From: Sphingobacterium sp. ML3W
GTDB taxonomy: Bacteria > Bacteroidota > Bacteroidia > Sphingobacteriales > Sphingobacteriaceae
Length of the DNA: 64,000 nucleotides
Assembly: GCF_000747525.1 (NCBI RefSeq)
Contig: NZ_CP009278.1
Coordinates: 1,612,001 to 1,676,000 of the forward strand
Direction of reading: 5' to 3'
Shown here: in pieces, positions 1 through 11,364 of the stretch
Position numbering within the stretch: position 1 is the first letter of the stretch
Layout of the letters: each line of letters opens with the position of its first letter
Notes under the pieces: generated by a model
What the model saw: only the letters and a program-made list of their open reading frames with translations
The model's database searches: none
What the model was told of the DNA's origin: nothing
Position numbers and translations under genes: made by a program

Positions 1-3000
1 TAAATTTACGCTTCGAAGTCGGGAGGAAGAAGCCATGATAAATATCACTTTATTGGAATTTCTGAGACAAGAGCATGGTTTGAATTTAAGTGGTCTTGAA
101 GAGCTACCAAAAGACGGTAAGGGAATCGATGTTGCTCAGGTGATTGCGCATATACGACGGGCAATCATGGAGTTAAAGGGATGGGATATAGCAGACCAGG
201 TGGTATTGGGTAATTTTTCATTTAATAAGCTGATTCTTTGGAACGATATTGCGTATCAGGCGGATCAGATTGCCAAAAGTCCCATTGTTAGGAGTCTTAT
301 GGATGGACAGTTACGATTAGATATTGCTGCGGATAATCCTGTTTTAGATTTTGATAATATTCATCCGACTTCATTAGCATTGCCCATTGCTACTGATGTC
401 TCTCAATTAGAAGCGGTTTTTACTTCCAGTATAAATCAAAGTTTTGTTTTACATGGTCCTCCGGGGACAGGGAAATCACAGACGATTACTAATATTATCG
501 CTAACGCGCTATATCAAGGAAAGAAAGTATTATTTGTAGCTGCAAAGAAGGCCGCATTAGATGTCGTATATAAACGATTGACAGCAATAGGTCTCGCAAA
601 TTTTTGTTTGGAATTGCATTCCAACAAAGCGAAGAAATCGGATGTGCTTGCTCAGCTTTCTGATACGTTGGAACAGCCTCAATTGAAAGGAAATTTCGAC
701 TTTAATGAAGAAGCCAATCGTTTAATAAATGCTAAAAAAGAACTTCAAGTTTATATAGAGTTACTTCATGAACAAAAACCGATTGGTTGGAGTTTATACG
801 ACAGTATTTCTGAAATTAGTGTATTATCAAGCTATGGTTTCCCTGAAATAGAGCTGGGAGAAATAGATTTTAATGTGTTGACAAATGAAAAATGGAAATC
901 TTGGAAAGATGTGGTCGAGGAATTGCAGTCGGTCTCAAAAATCATAATCAAACCCAGCGAAAATCCATTCAAAGGAATTTCACTACTTCAATATTCAGCT
1001 CCAATTCAGCAACAGGTTGAAACATCGGCTCTTCAAGTACAGGAAAATTTATCACACTATGATAGTTTGAGGAATCTCGTTTTATCGGCACTAGATATTC
1101 CGCTTCAAGTATCAACCTGGGACAATCTATATCGGTTTAACGAATTTGCACTTTTATTGTCGAAATTGCCACTGACAGCCTTGTCGCTGTGGCAATTTAT
1201 ATCGAAAAAGAAAGAAGAAGAGAAATTTCAAAAATGGTTATCCGATTTTGAAAACTTTCAGGTTAAGCGACAAAACTTATTGAATATTGCACACAAAAGT
1301 GTGTTGACGGCTAATTTAACGCCTTTAGAGTCGTTATGGAGAGTGGCACAACAAACATGGTTTTTACCTAAGTGGTTGAAAAAAAGGAAAGTAAAAAAAG
1401 GATTGTCTGCCTTTAGTATCCTAGTTTTTAATGACGATGAAACCATTGATCAATTTTTTGCTGATGTAAATACTTTTCAAGAACTCGAAACTAAAGTTAG
1501 ATCACGTGAATATGATGAGATACCAACTTTATTGTCCAGTTCATATTTGGCAGAAGAGACTAATGTAGGTATAATTAAAGAGCAACTTGTATTGTTAGCA
1601 TCGTTAAATCGGATTTTGGTAGAACTTACACCCCTCTCGGTAGGGGAAATTTTAACAAAGTGGATGACTCACTCGAAGCTAAATTCGAACGAGTTGATTC
1701 CTGATCAAGAACAAGTATTACACAGGTTTACCAATGCCTGGGATAGATTATCAGTTGCAATTGATCAATTGCAGGTTGATACACATTTGGATATTCGGAA
1801 ATACCCGATAGCAGGGGACTGGGTGAAGACTATCACTAAAAAGGTTTCTGAGATTGTGGAAAATATTGATACGTTGAAAAATTGGACTAATTATGCTAGG
1901 ATAAGAGAGCGGGCTATTGAATCAGATATACAATGGTTTATAGCGTTGTACGAGCAGGATCGCATTGAGCATGATAATTTGGTTCATCATTTTGATTATC
2001 TTATTCATTTTAATTTAACCAATCAGGTTATTGCTGTACATGAGCCTTTAAATATGTTTAACGTTCTACTATTTGAGGATAAGATCAATAAATATAAACA
2101 GATTGCAAACTCATTTACTGAATTGACAAAAAAAGAGCTGCTGTTGCGTTTGAATGAGCGTTTACCTAATGGCACAATAGAAGCACTTCAAGGTTCTGAA
2201 ATTGCCATTTTGAAACGCGCAATTAAAAACAGAGGACGAGGATTGAGTATTAGGCGGTTGTTTGATCAAATTCCTACGCTGCTACCTCGATTGGCCCCTT
2301 GTATGTTGATGAGCCCGATTTCGGTAGCGCAGTATTTTGAAGCTGATCCGAATCAATTTGATTTACTGATATTTGACGAAGCTTCTCAATTACCTACATG
2401 TGAAGCAGTGAGCTCTTTAGCAAGGGCACAGCATGCCGTCATAGTTGGAGATCCTAAGCAAATGCCGCCTACTTCATTTTTTATGACCAATAAAGTCGAT
2501 GAAGATAATATGGAGATTGAAGATTTGGAGAGTATTTTAGATGATTGCCTTTCTTTATCATTCCCTTCCAAATATTTGTTACGTCATTATCGCAGTAAAC
2601 ATGAAAGTTTGATTGCCTTTAGTAATGCCCATTACTACGATAATAAATTATTAACATTTCCATCTGCAGACGACTTAAATAGTAGAGTGACCTATGAACA
2701 TGTCAAAGGGTATTACGATAAAGGTAAAAGTCGACAGAATAAGTTTGAAGCACAAGCTATTGTCAATGACATAGCAAAACGGCTTCGGAATGATAAAACC
2801 AGTAAGCAGAGTATTGGTATCGTTACTTTTAGCCAGGTGCAACAAAGTCTGATTGAAGATAAATTAAATGAATTATACCGACTTGATCCTGAACTTGAAC
2901 TTTTAGCAACAGAAAGCGAGGAGCCTATTTTCATTAAGAACCTAGAAAATGTACAGGGAGATGAGCGTGATGTAATCTTATTCTCTATTGGCTATGGACC

Positions 3001-4201
3001 GGATGAGCATGGTCAAGTAAGCATGAATTTTGGACCGTTGAATAGGGAAGGGGGCTGGCGGAGACTTAATGTCGCTGTGACCAGAGCACGTGAGGAAATG
3101 AAGGTTTTTGCTACCCTTCGAGCAGATCAGATTAACTTGAATCGAACGGCTTCAGAGGGTGTTGCCGGATTGAAAAGCTTTCTATCTTTTGCTGAGAGAG
3201 GACATTTGATAATTGATGCTTCTCAGATAAAGCTGGAGAATAATCATAGAAATTTAAGTCAAAATGTGGCCGATAGATTGAAAGCTGAAGGATTGACAGT
3301 GAATAAAAATATTGGTACGTCTGATTACAAAGTTGATCTAGGTGTTGTCCATCCAGAATATCCAAAGCAATATATTTTAGCTGTTTTATTAGATGGTCCT
3401 AATTATTTTAATGCTGAAACAACTAATGATAGAGAACTGGTATTACCCCAGATGTTGACAAGCCTTGGTTGGAATATCTTTAGGATTTGGTCATTAGATT
3501 GGATTGAGAATGCTGATGAAGTTGTAGCGTCTATCTTGGAGAAAGTAAATGGACTGTTGCATAAAATAGAAAAAGAGCATGAATCAGTAACTTTAGGAGA
3601 CTATGCGCTTAATGAACATCGCATTGAAGAAATTGATGCTTCTCCGATATTATCGAAGAAGATTCCATATGAATCAACTGTTTTAAAACATGAATATGGC
3701 GGCGAAAATGAATTGCTATATGATATAGAGAATAAAATCATTATTCGAAAACAGATGGAAATGATTATTTATAATGAATCACCTATTAGTCGGCTGTTTC
3801 TTTATAAAAGGATTATTGACCATTGGGAAGCAAAAGCGAGTATTAAAGTTGAACGTATTTTGAATGAAATTATTGACGAATTACAACCTTATATAACCGA
3901 ACATCAGCAGCCATTTTATTGGAAGCAGGAGGATTTACCAGGAATTGATTTTTATCGATCAAATAATGGAGTAAGGCGAACTGTGGAAGATATTGCACCA
4001 GAAGAAATTATTGTTGCATTACAGGAAGCTATCGAGCAAAATATGAGTGTGGCTGAAGAAGATTTGATTCGTTATTTAGCCCGTCAATTTGATTTTCCAA
4101 AAGTAGGGAAGCAAATTGATAGCTCTATGCGATATGCAATTGATTTAGCTGTCGAGAGACAGCTTGTCGCAAAAGAGGAAGGCCGCATTAAGATCTTATA
4201 A
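1..4201 (+). CDS. DUF4011/DUF3320 superfamily I helicase with C-terminal endonuclease-like domain (5' partial)
   Basis: The reading frame is open from base 2 with no stop before the first internal Met at 35, so the true start lies upstream of the window and this is a 3' part. Counted from that Met, Walker A GPPGTGKSQT is at residues 141-150, the Walker B-like IFDEASQLP near 778 and the UvrD-like motif VAVTRARE near 1020, giving an SF1 ATPase with a long, partly coiled insert. Near residues 1070-1170 a Vsr/MTES_1575-type segment (DYKVDLGVV, then AVLLDG, then IWSLDW) follows, and a DUF3320 segment lies near 1235-1300. Family members are usually longer, with an N-terminal DUF4011 region, here missing or cut. 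The role is probably nucleic-acid unwinding and cleavage. Related helicase-nuclease fusions occur in defence contexts, but no partner is visible here. Confidence 0.85.
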   Translation, partial: KFTLRSREEEAMINITLLEFLRQEHGLNLSGLEELPKDGKGIDVAQVIAHIRRAIMELKGWDIADQVVLGNFSFNKLILWNDIAYQADQIAKSPIVRSLMDGQLRLDIAADNPVLDFDNIHPTSLALPIATDVSQLEAVFTSSINQSFVLHGPPGTGKSQTITNIIANALYQGKKVLFVAAKKAALDVVYKRLTAIGLANFCLELHSNKAKKSDVLAQLSDTLEQPQLKGNFDFNEEANRLINAKKELQVYIELLHEQKPIGWSLYDSISEISVLSSYGFPEIELGEIDFNVLTNEKWKSWKDVVEELQSVSKIIIKPSENPFKGISLLQYSAPIQQQVETSALQVQENLSHYDSLRNLVLSALDIPLQVSTWDNLYRFNEFALLLSKLPLTALSLWQFISKKKEEEKFQKWLSDFENFQVKRQNLLNIAHKSVLTANLTPLESLWRVAQQTWFLPKWLKKRKVKKGLSAFSILVFNDDETIDQFFADVNTFQELETKVRSREYDEIPTLLSSSYLAEETNVGIIKEQLVLLASLNRILVELTPLSVGEILTKWMTHSKLNSNELIPDQEQVLHRFTNAWDRLSVAIDQLQVDTHLDIRKYPIAGDWVKTITKKVSEIVENIDTLKNWTNYARIRERAIESDIQWFIALYEQDRIEHDNLVHHFDYLIHFNLTNQVIAVHEPLNMFNVLLFEDKINKYKQIANSFTELTKKELLLRLNERLPNGTIEALQGSEIAILKRAIKNRGRGLSIRRLFDQIPTLLPRLAPCMLMSPISVAQYFEADPNQFDLLIFDEASQLPTCEAVSSLARAQHAVIVGDPKQMPPTSFFMTNKVDEDNMEIEDLESILDDCLSLSFPSKYLLRHYRSKHESLIAFSNAHYYDNKLLTFPSADDLNSRVTYEHVKGYYDKGKSRQNKFEAQAIVNDIAKRLRNDKTSKQSIGIVTFSQVQQSLIEDKLNELYRLDPELELLATESEEPIFIKNLENVQGDERDVILFSIGYGPDEHGQVSMNFGPLNREGGWRRLNVAVTRAREEMKVFATLRADQINLNRTASEGVAGLKSFLSFAERGHLIIDASQIKLENNHRNLSQNVADRLKAEGLTVNKNIGTSDYKVDLGVVHPEYPKQYILAVLLDGPNYFNAETTNDRELVLPQMLTSLGWNIFRIWSLDWIENADEVVASILEKVNGLLHKIEKEHESVTLGDYALNEHRIEEIDASPILSKKIPYESTVLKHEYGGENELLYDIENKIIIRKQMEMIIYNESPISRLFLYKRIIDHWEAKASIKVERILNEIIDELQPYITEHQQPFYWKQEDLPGIDFYRSNNGVRRTVEDIAPEEIIVALQEAIEQNMSVAEEDLIRYLARQFDFPKVGKQIDSSMRYAIDLAVERQLVAKEEGRIKIL

Positions 4202-4400
4202 TGCTAAAGAATTTGAGACTAAAAAATGAACGATAGTACTATGCTGTTTCGATTTATTCCTTGGGTTCATGTTTAATTGGGATGGGCAAGTACGCTAAAA
4301 CTAGGATGATTTAAATCGGCAATGAATAGTTTTTCCAAAAAAGGATGAAGTAAGGAGGTGTTCTAGTTTCGATATGGATAAGTATTTTAGGTACAAAAAA

Positions 4401-4424
4401 AGGAGATAATCGAAATTATCTCCT
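4401..4424 (-). terminator. Terminator of rpsF-rpsR-rplI
   Basis: Perfect 10-bp stem (4401-4410 with 4415-4424) with a 4-nt loop. Seven A residues at 4394-4400 become a U-tract on the minus strand. It sits 27 nt beyond the rplI stop. It may also stop the helicase transcript from the other side, where the tail is only a short T-run. Confidence 0.85.
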
Positions 4425-4450
4425 TTTATGTATGTTATACCGGATAAGAA

Positions 4451-4894
4451 TTATTCAGCAATTACTTCGAAAGGAACTTGAACTTTCACTTCTTTGTGTA
4501 AGTTTAAGTTAGCTAAGTATTCGCCAATTTCTTTAGGCTCAACTTCGAAAGTAATACGACGACGGTCAACATCAAAACCTTTAGCTTTCAAAGCATCAGC
4601 AATTTGAATGCTGTTTACTTTACCGAAGATTTTACCTGTTTCACCAGCTTTAGCACCGATTGATAACTTAACAGTTTCCAATTTAGTAGCTAATTCTGTA
4701 GCGTCTTTCTTAATTTTATCTTGTTTGAACTGAGCTTGTTTAATGTTTTCAGCTAAAACTTTTTTTGCTGATACAGTCGCTTGCATAGCAAATCCTTGCG
4801 GGATTAAATAATTACGACCGTAACCTGGCTTTACATTTACGATATCATTTTGCTCACCTAAGCCTTTGATATCTTGTTTTAAAATAACTTCCAT
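4451..4894 (-). CDS. rplI: 50S ribosomal protein L9
   Basis: L9 of the large ribosomal subunit, 147 residues, the normal bacterial length. The N-terminus has the family signature (MEVILKQDIKGLG, then VKPGYGRNYLIPQG), followed by the long connecting helix (about residues 41-75) and a C-terminal domain ending near FEVIAE. It is the last gene of rpsF-rpsR-rplI, 15 nt after rpsR, with a purine-rich AGGAGG-like run before the ATG. Identity is certain from sequence and gene order. Confidence 0.98.
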   Translation of the reverse strand: MEVILKQDIKGLGEQNDIVNVKPGYGRNYLIPQGFAMQATVSAKKVLAENIKQAQFKQDKIKKDATELATKLETVKLSIGAKAGETGKIFGKVNSIQIADALKAKGFDVDRRRITFEVEPKEIGEYLANLNLHKEVKVQVPFEVIAE

Positions 4895-4909
4895 GTTCTC
4901 TAGTCCTCC

Positions 4910-5173
4910 TTATTTTAATGAATCAGCTAAGTAAGGTAACAAGCCGATGTGACGAGCACGTTTAACCGCTTGAGCTACTTTACGTTGGAATTTCAATGAT
5001 GTACCAGTTAAACGACGAGGTAAGATTTTACCTTGATCATTCACGAATTTCATCAAAAAGTTAGCGTCTTTATAATCGATGTATTTGATACCATTCTTTT
5101 TGAAACGGCAATATTTTTTACGATTGTCCTCTACTTTAGGGGCAGTTACGTACTGGATATTTTCGTTAGCCAT
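4910..5173 (-). CDS. rpsR: 30S ribosomal protein S18
   Basis: S18, 87 residues, a small basic protein that pairs with S6 on the 30S platform. The core YIDYKDANFLMKFVNDQGKI and the following RRLTGTS are diagnostic. The start ATG overlaps the rpsF stop by one base (TAATG), so translation of the two is probably coupled, matching their 1:1 need in the ribosome. Confidence 0.98.
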   Translation of the reverse strand: MANENIQYVTAPKVEDNRKKYCRFKKNGIKYIDYKDANFLMKFVNDQGKILPRRLTGTSLKFQRKVAQAVKRARHIGLLPYLADSLK

Positions 5174-5541
5174 TAGTTTGATCCCTCCTCAGTTTTAGTT
5201 TCCGCTTTTTTGTTGAATGCACCGCTACGTTTTTTCTCGCTGTAAGCTTTAGCATGTTTGTCTAAAGCAATAGTTAAGAAACGCATAACACGCTCATCAC
5301 GTTTGTATTCAACCTCTAATTTATTGATTAATTCTCCTGGAGCCTTGAATTCAGTTAAGTGATAAAACCCAGTTGATTTTTTCTGGATTGGATACGCTAA
5401 TTTTTTCAAACCCCAATTGTCTTCAGCGACAATTTCGGCTCCGCCTTCTGTTAAGATGTTTTTGAATTTTGCGATTGTTTCTTTCGCAGCATCTTCAGAA
5501 AGCAACGGGGTAAGAACGATTACAGATTCGTACTGTTGCAT
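5173..5541 (-). CDS. rpsF: 30S ribosomal protein S6
   Basis: S6, 122 residues, first gene of the ribosomal operon. The start MQQYESVIVLTPLLSE and the internal WGLKKLAYPIQKK are typical. The C-terminus carries a charged tail (KKAETKTEEGSN), a common lineage extension. A strong promoter lies about 50 nt upstream, leaving a short leader; leaders of S6 operons can bind S6:S18, but I see no clear hairpin that would show this here. Confidence 0.98.
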   Translation of the reverse strand: MQQYESVIVLTPLLSEDAAKETIAKFKNILTEGGAEIVAEDNWGLKKLAYPIQKKSTGFYHLTEFKAPGELINKLEVEYKRDERVMRFLTIALDKHAKAYSEKKRSGAFNKKAETKTEEGSN

Positions 5542-5591
5542 TTTGTTAAATAATTATGTTTATTAATTTTTTATCCGTACTTACGGAAGTG

Positions 5592-5623
5592 CAAAGATAA
5601 TTAATAGATTTTAAATATACAAT
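5592..5623 (-). promoter_or_regulatory. Promoter of rpsF operon
   Basis: On the minus strand ATTG (5623-5620), a 20-nt spacer and a perfect TATCTTTG (5599-5592) match the Bacteroidota -33/-7 consensus. It lies between the dapA stop and the rpsF start, so the ribosomal genes can be expressed independently of dapA. Confidence 0.8.
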
Positions 5624-5638
5624 GACTACTGTTAGTTT

Positions 5639-6517
5639 TTATTTTAGTTTTTGCATTTCGGCTTGTATAGCAGTTCGTGTTTTAGCTGATACCGGAATTA
5701 ATGGTAGACGTACGTGGTCTTGACCCAACCCTTGTTCCTGTAGGATATATTTGACACCGCATGGATTGCCATCAACAAAACAAAGATCCGTTATTTCTAA
5801 TAGCGCATTATGCACCGATCTAGCTTCCACAAAATCTCCGGTAGCACATAATGCAGCTAATTGGGATACTTGTGCAGGGTATGCATTGCCAACTACCGAA
5901 ATAATACCTACTGCGCCTAAAGCCATCATAGGTAATGTGGCGGGGTCATCACCTGATATCAATAAAAAATCTGCAGGCTTGTCTCTCAAAATTTCACTGA
6001 ATTGAGCAAAATTACCAGACGCTTCTTTTGTTGCGACTATATTTTTAAAGTCTTTAGCTAAACGTACTGTTGTTTCTGGGGTCATGTTACTTCCTGTACG
6101 TCCAGGTACATTATACAGAATAATCGGAAGAGGGGATGCCTCTGCTATCGCTTTGTAATGCTGATAAATTCCTTCTTGTACTGGTTTGTTGTAATAAGGA
6201 GATACAGATAGAATAGCGCAGAAACCTGTTGGATCAAAGTCTTTGATCTGCTCAACGATTTCGGCAGTGTTGTTTCCGCCGATACCCGCAACTAATGGAA
6301 TGCGAGCATTCACTTGTTTGACAGTGAAATCCCAGATACGCTTTCGCTCATCTTTAGATAAAGTTGCCACTTCCCCAGTAGTACCTAAAGAGACTAAATA
6401 ATTCATACCGGAGTCGATTTGATATTCAATTAGCTTTGCTAAAGAATCAAAATCAACTGTTCCATCTGCGTTGAAAGGTGTAACTAATGCTACACCAGCT
6501 CCATGAAGCTCGTTCAT
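5639..6517 (-). CDS. dapA: 4-hydroxy-tetrahydrodipicolinate synthase
   Basis: DapA condenses pyruvate and aspartate semialdehyde in the lysine/diaminopimelate pathway, feeding peptidoglycan synthesis. Length is 292 residues, standard for the family. The Schiff-base lysine is K164 in VATKEASGN, and the proton-relay tyrosine is Y135 in LYNVPGRTG. GTTGE near residue 45 binds pyruvate. It lies 29 nt after ligA on the same strand and may share its transcript. No terminator separates it from rpsF. Confidence 0.97.
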   Translation of the reverse strand: MNELHGAGVALVTPFNADGTVDFDSLAKLIEYQIDSGMNYLVSLGTTGEVATLSKDERKRIWDFTVKQVNARIPLVAGIGGNNTAEIVEQIKDFDPTGFCAILSVSPYYNKPVQEGIYQHYKAIAEASPLPIILYNVPGRTGSNMTPETTVRLAKDFKNIVATKEASGNFAQFSEILRDKPADFLLISGDDPATLPMMALGAVGIISVVGNAYPAQVSQLAALCATGDFVEARSVHNALLEITDLCFVDGNPCGVKYILQEQGLGQDHVRLPLIPVSAKTRTAIQAEMQKLK

Positions 6518-6546
6518 TGTGTTGATTGTAAAGATTAATATTTAAT

Positions 6547-8589
<2,043 letters not shown>

Positions 8590-8592
8590 TTA

Positions 8593-8624
8593 CAAATAAA
8601 AAGTACGTTTAATCAATTTACAAA
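8593..8624 (-). promoter_or_regulatory. Promoter of ligA
   Basis: Minus strand TTTG (8624-8621), a 20-nt spacer, then TTTATTTG (8600-8593), seven of eight bases of TAnnTTTG. The last base is 12 nt from the annotated ATG, leaving a very short leader. Confidence 0.65.
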
Positions 8625-8640
8625 TAGAAATTAATAAAAA

Positions 8641-8665
8641 ATGCAGCTATTGATAAGAGCTGCAT
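8641..8665 (-). terminator. Terminator of glycosyltransferase operon
   Basis: Eight-bp stem (8641-8648 with 8658-8665) with a 9-nt loop, flanked by A-runs that give a U-tract on the minus strand. It lies between the glycosyltransferase stop and the ligA promoter. Confidence 0.8.
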
Positions 8666-8699
8666 TTTTATGCGTTTTTACTTCATGCGAGTAAGGCGT

Positions 8700-9731
8700 T
8701 TAAAAAAAGTTCTCTTGATCTAAGTCTGAAAATTTTTGTTTCTTATCCAGATAGAAATCAGCAATTATTGATTTCTTATATTCACCAGTCTTATTTTCAA
8801 GTTGAAGATTATTATTTCTTTTTTTAGCGTTTTTGAAAATATTTAGGAAAAAAGATTGATGTGCCCGGCTCACCGCCCAAGCATCTTTGAATTTTCGATC
8901 TAAAAGAAATTTGACTAGAGCTGCAAAATCAAACCAAAAGCGAATAAAAATAATGGTAAAAACCTGACTTATTGCTAGGTTTTTTTGTAGCATATATAGA
9001 TTATTCCTGAAGTTTAAATAAGTTTTTTGTGGGTTGCTCGCATTCAGAGTGCCTCCTCCTACATGATAGACTGTTGAATCTGGGCAGTATCCAATACGAT
9101 AGCCCATCCTTTTTAAGCGCCAGCAAAGGTCTATTTCTTCCATATGTGCAAAAAAATCTTCATCAAGTCCCTGTGCTTCTTTCCACGCATGGCTTTTGAT
9201 GAACAATGCAGCTCCTGATGCCCAGAAAATTTCTTTTTCATCATCATATTGACCAAGGTCATATTCTACCTTATCCATAATACGTCCACAACAGAAAGGG
9301 AAGCCATAGCGGTCCAAGTATCCTCCTGCAGCGCCAGCATGTTCAAATTTGGCTTTATTATGGAAAGCAAGTATTTTAGGCTGCGCCGCAACCAATTTTT
9401 CGTCTCGCTCTAGCATCTCGATGACGGGTTCTATCCAGTTTGGTGTAACTTCAACATCAGAATTGAGTAGCACATAGTAATCTGCTTCGATTCTTGACAA
9501 AATATGGTTATAGCCGCCAGCAAAACCGAAATTCTGCTCGTTTTCTAATAGGGTAATTTTGGGGTATGATGCACTTACAAATGCCAAAGAGTCATCTGTA
9601 GACGCATTATCTCCAATTACGAATTCTATATTTGGGTAACTGCTGTTATATACAGAAGGTAAAAATTTTTCTAAGAAAAATCTCCCGTTCCAATTTAAAA
9701 TAACTACAGCTACTTTAGGGTAATTTTTCAT
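8700..9731 (-). CDS. GT2-family glycosyltransferase
   Basis: Inverting GT-A glycosyltransferase of the rhamnosyltransferase-like GT2 group, 343 residues. Visible are the nucleotide-sugar start VAVVILNWNG, GDNASTD near 40-46, the metal-binding S-D-V at 91-93 (LLNSDVEV) and ED-type acceptor residues in HMEEIDLCWR. The C-terminal part has a hydrophobic patch that may lie on the inner membrane. It overlaps the upstream acyltransferase by 4 nt, so the two are co-transcribed. A job in lipopolysaccharide or surface-glycan assembly is inferred; the sugar cannot be named. Confidence 0.88.
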   Translation of the reverse strand: MKNYPKVAVVILNWNGRFFLEKFLPSVYNSSYPNIEFVIGDNASTDDSLAFVSASYPKITLLENEQNFGFAGGYNHILSRIEADYYVLLNSDVEVTPNWIEPVIEMLERDEKLVAAQPKILAFHNKAKFEHAGAAGGYLDRYGFPFCCGRIMDKVEYDLGQYDDEKEIFWASGAALFIKSHAWKEAQGLDEDFFAHMEEIDLCWRLKRMGYRIGYCPDSTVYHVGGGTLNASNPQKTYLNFRNNLYMLQKNLAISQVFTIIFIRFWFDFAALVKFLLDRKFKDAWAVSRAHQSFFLNIFKNAKKRNNNLQLENKTGEYKKSIIADFYLDKKQKFSDLDQENFF

Positions 9732-10594
9732 TTTCTACGTTTTCTTTTCCATCTTTTGTGAGACCAAAGCCAATATTGTGGTTCTTCGCGGATGATGTTT
9801 TCCGTAAAAGCGTTGTAAATATGGGTGATTTCTTTGTCTGAATAAGCAGATGGATCTTCAATTAATGTGGTAAATTTACAAAAATAATATCCTCTTTTTT
9901 CTTTTCTCCCAATATGGCAATAAACAATAGGTCCATTGGTCATTTTTGATATCCGCTCAAGACCTGTATATACGAGTGTCTCTTGGTTTAAGAATTGGAG
10001 GAAGTAATCCGAATCTGAATAGGTCGGAGCTTGATCTGCCACAAAAACGCTCACACTCGGTTTACCCCTTAATTTAACTAAATGCCTTACAATTTGCTTC
10101 ATGGGTACCATAACTGCTCCAAATCTTGTGCGAACTTGATTATAGACTTGGTCTACGGTCTTATTATTTAAGGGCTTATATACGATAAGTGTTGGTGCAT
10201 CTGTGATGGTGCTTAAGCCATGGATCCCATATTCCCAATTGGCATAGTGGGCAGTAGCTGCAATTACTGTTTTATTTTGATCTAAATGCCTCGTGAGTTC
10301 ATGCTCGTCCACAAGCGTAAGTCTTCTACTGACCTCATCTTTTGAAATGCGCTTAAATTTTAGACATTCTAAAATAAGATCTGGGAAAAAGCGATAGAAT
10401 TTCTTCGCTATTGCACGTATTTCTTCTTCGCTTTTTTCAGGAAATGAATTTCTTAGGTTATCAAAAATCACATTTTTACGATATCGAACAATATAATATA
10501 GGATATAATAAAATAGGTCGGATACCTTAAATATCAACCAGAATGGCATTAAAGCGATTAGATATAAAAGTGCTGATAATGCTTTTTGTTTCAT
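9728..10594 (-). CDS. LpxL/HtrB-family lysophospholipid acyltransferase
   Basis: Membrane-anchored acyltransferase, 288 residues, with an N-terminal hydrophobic helix (about 7-35) and the catalytic HX4E box at H116-E121 (HYANWE). Later family blocks include VADQAP and GLERISKMTNGPIV. In this family the enzyme adds a secondary acyl chain to lipid A; in Bacteroidota some relatives acylate ornithine or other lipids, so the substrate is open. It is first in a two-gene operon with the GT2 enzyme. Confidence 0.85.
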   Translation of the reverse strand: MKQKALSALLYLIALMPFWLIFKVSDLFYYILYYIVRYRKNVIFDNLRNSFPEKSEEEIRAIAKKFYRFFPDLILECLKFKRISKDEVSRRLTLVDEHELTRHLDQNKTVIAATAHYANWEYGIHGLSTITDAPTLIVYKPLNNKTVDQVYNQVRTRFGAVMVPMKQIVRHLVKLRGKPSVSVFVADQAPTYSDSDYFLQFLNQETLVYTGLERISKMTNGPIVYCHIGRKEKRGYYFCKFTTLIEDPSAYSDKEITHIYNAFTENIIREEPQYWLWSHKRWKRKRRK

Positions 10595-10646
10595 GTATTC
10601 TTTGTAACTATTCTAAATCTTACCTGCAAATATCCCTAATTTAAGT

Positions 10647-10654
10647 TATTTTTG
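10647..10654 (+). promoter_or_regulatory. -7 box for WbqC-family gene
   Basis: TATTTTTG matches TAnnTTTG and lies 30 nt before the ATG at 10685. No clear -33 TTG was found at the usual spacing. Confidence 0.45.
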
Positions 10655-10684
10655 CAGCAGATAAAATAAAATTCAGCGATTTTT

Positions 10685-11296
10685 ATGTCAACTCATTTAT
10701 TATTAACAACTTGTTACTTACCTCCAATATCATATTTTCATTGTATTCAACAAAATCCTTTGCCGATTTTGATTGAGAAGTATGATAATTTTCAAAAACA
10801 AACTTATCGCTCCAGAACGCGTATTGCTACTGCAAATGGAATACAGGAATTGATTGTACCTATTCAGCATAGCAAAAGTGAGCGTTCACCAATGTCCCAT
10901 AAACGGATTTCGTACGAATTTGATTGGCAAAGATTACATTGGTTAAGTTTGCAGGCGGCTTATCGAAATTCAGCTTATTTTGAATATTATGAGGATGATT
11001 TTGCTCAGTTTTATAATAAAAAATATGATTTATTATTTGATTATAATGTAGCACAATTAGAGCTTTTGTTAAAATCATTGAAATTGAAGCGAGAACTTTC
11101 CTTTACTGATGAATATTTTAGAGAAGTACCCAATGTGGTAGACCTTAGAGATCAGATTCACCCAAAGAAACAGAGTCTTTTGTTGAATCCTAAACCATAT
11201 TATCAAGTTTTTGAAGAAAAGAATGGATTTTATCCAGATTTAAGTATAGTGGACCTGTTATTTAGTCAGGGACCGCAGTCTAAAAATTACTTTTAA
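10685..11296 (+). CDS. WbqC-family protein
   Basis: WbqC-like protein, 203 residues, usual size. The N-terminal block (LLTTCYLPPISYF), YRSRTRIATANG and the LSLQAAYRNSAYFEYYEDDF block are conserved in the family. WbqC proteins are found beside O-antigen and other surface-glycan genes, and the neighbouring acyltransferase and glycosyltransferase genes fit that. The biochemical role is not established. No signal peptide. Confidence 0.85.
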   Translation: MSTHLLLTTCYLPPISYFHCIQQNPLPILIEKYDNFQKQTYRSRTRIATANGIQELIVPIQHSKSERSPMSHKRISYEFDWQRLHWLSLQAAYRNSAYFEYYEDDFAQFYNKKYDLLFDYNVAQLELLLKSLKLKRELSFTDEYFREVPNVVDLRDQIHPKKQSLLLNPKPYYQVFEEKNGFYPDLSIVDLLFSQGPQSKNYF

Positions 11297-11328
11297 AAAG
11301 TAATTATAGTCGGAATCAAACTTTTTAG

Positions 11329-11362
11329 ACCTATTATTGTTTTTCGATAATAGGTTTGTTTT
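11329..11362 (+). terminator. Terminator after WbqC-family gene
   Basis: ACCTATTAT pairs with ATAATAGGT around an 8-nt loop and is followed by TTGTTTTTT. It ends right at the next start codon (11365), so the barrel-protein mRNA either reads through it or has its start region inside the hairpin. Confidence 0.65.
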
Positions 11363-11364
11363 TT

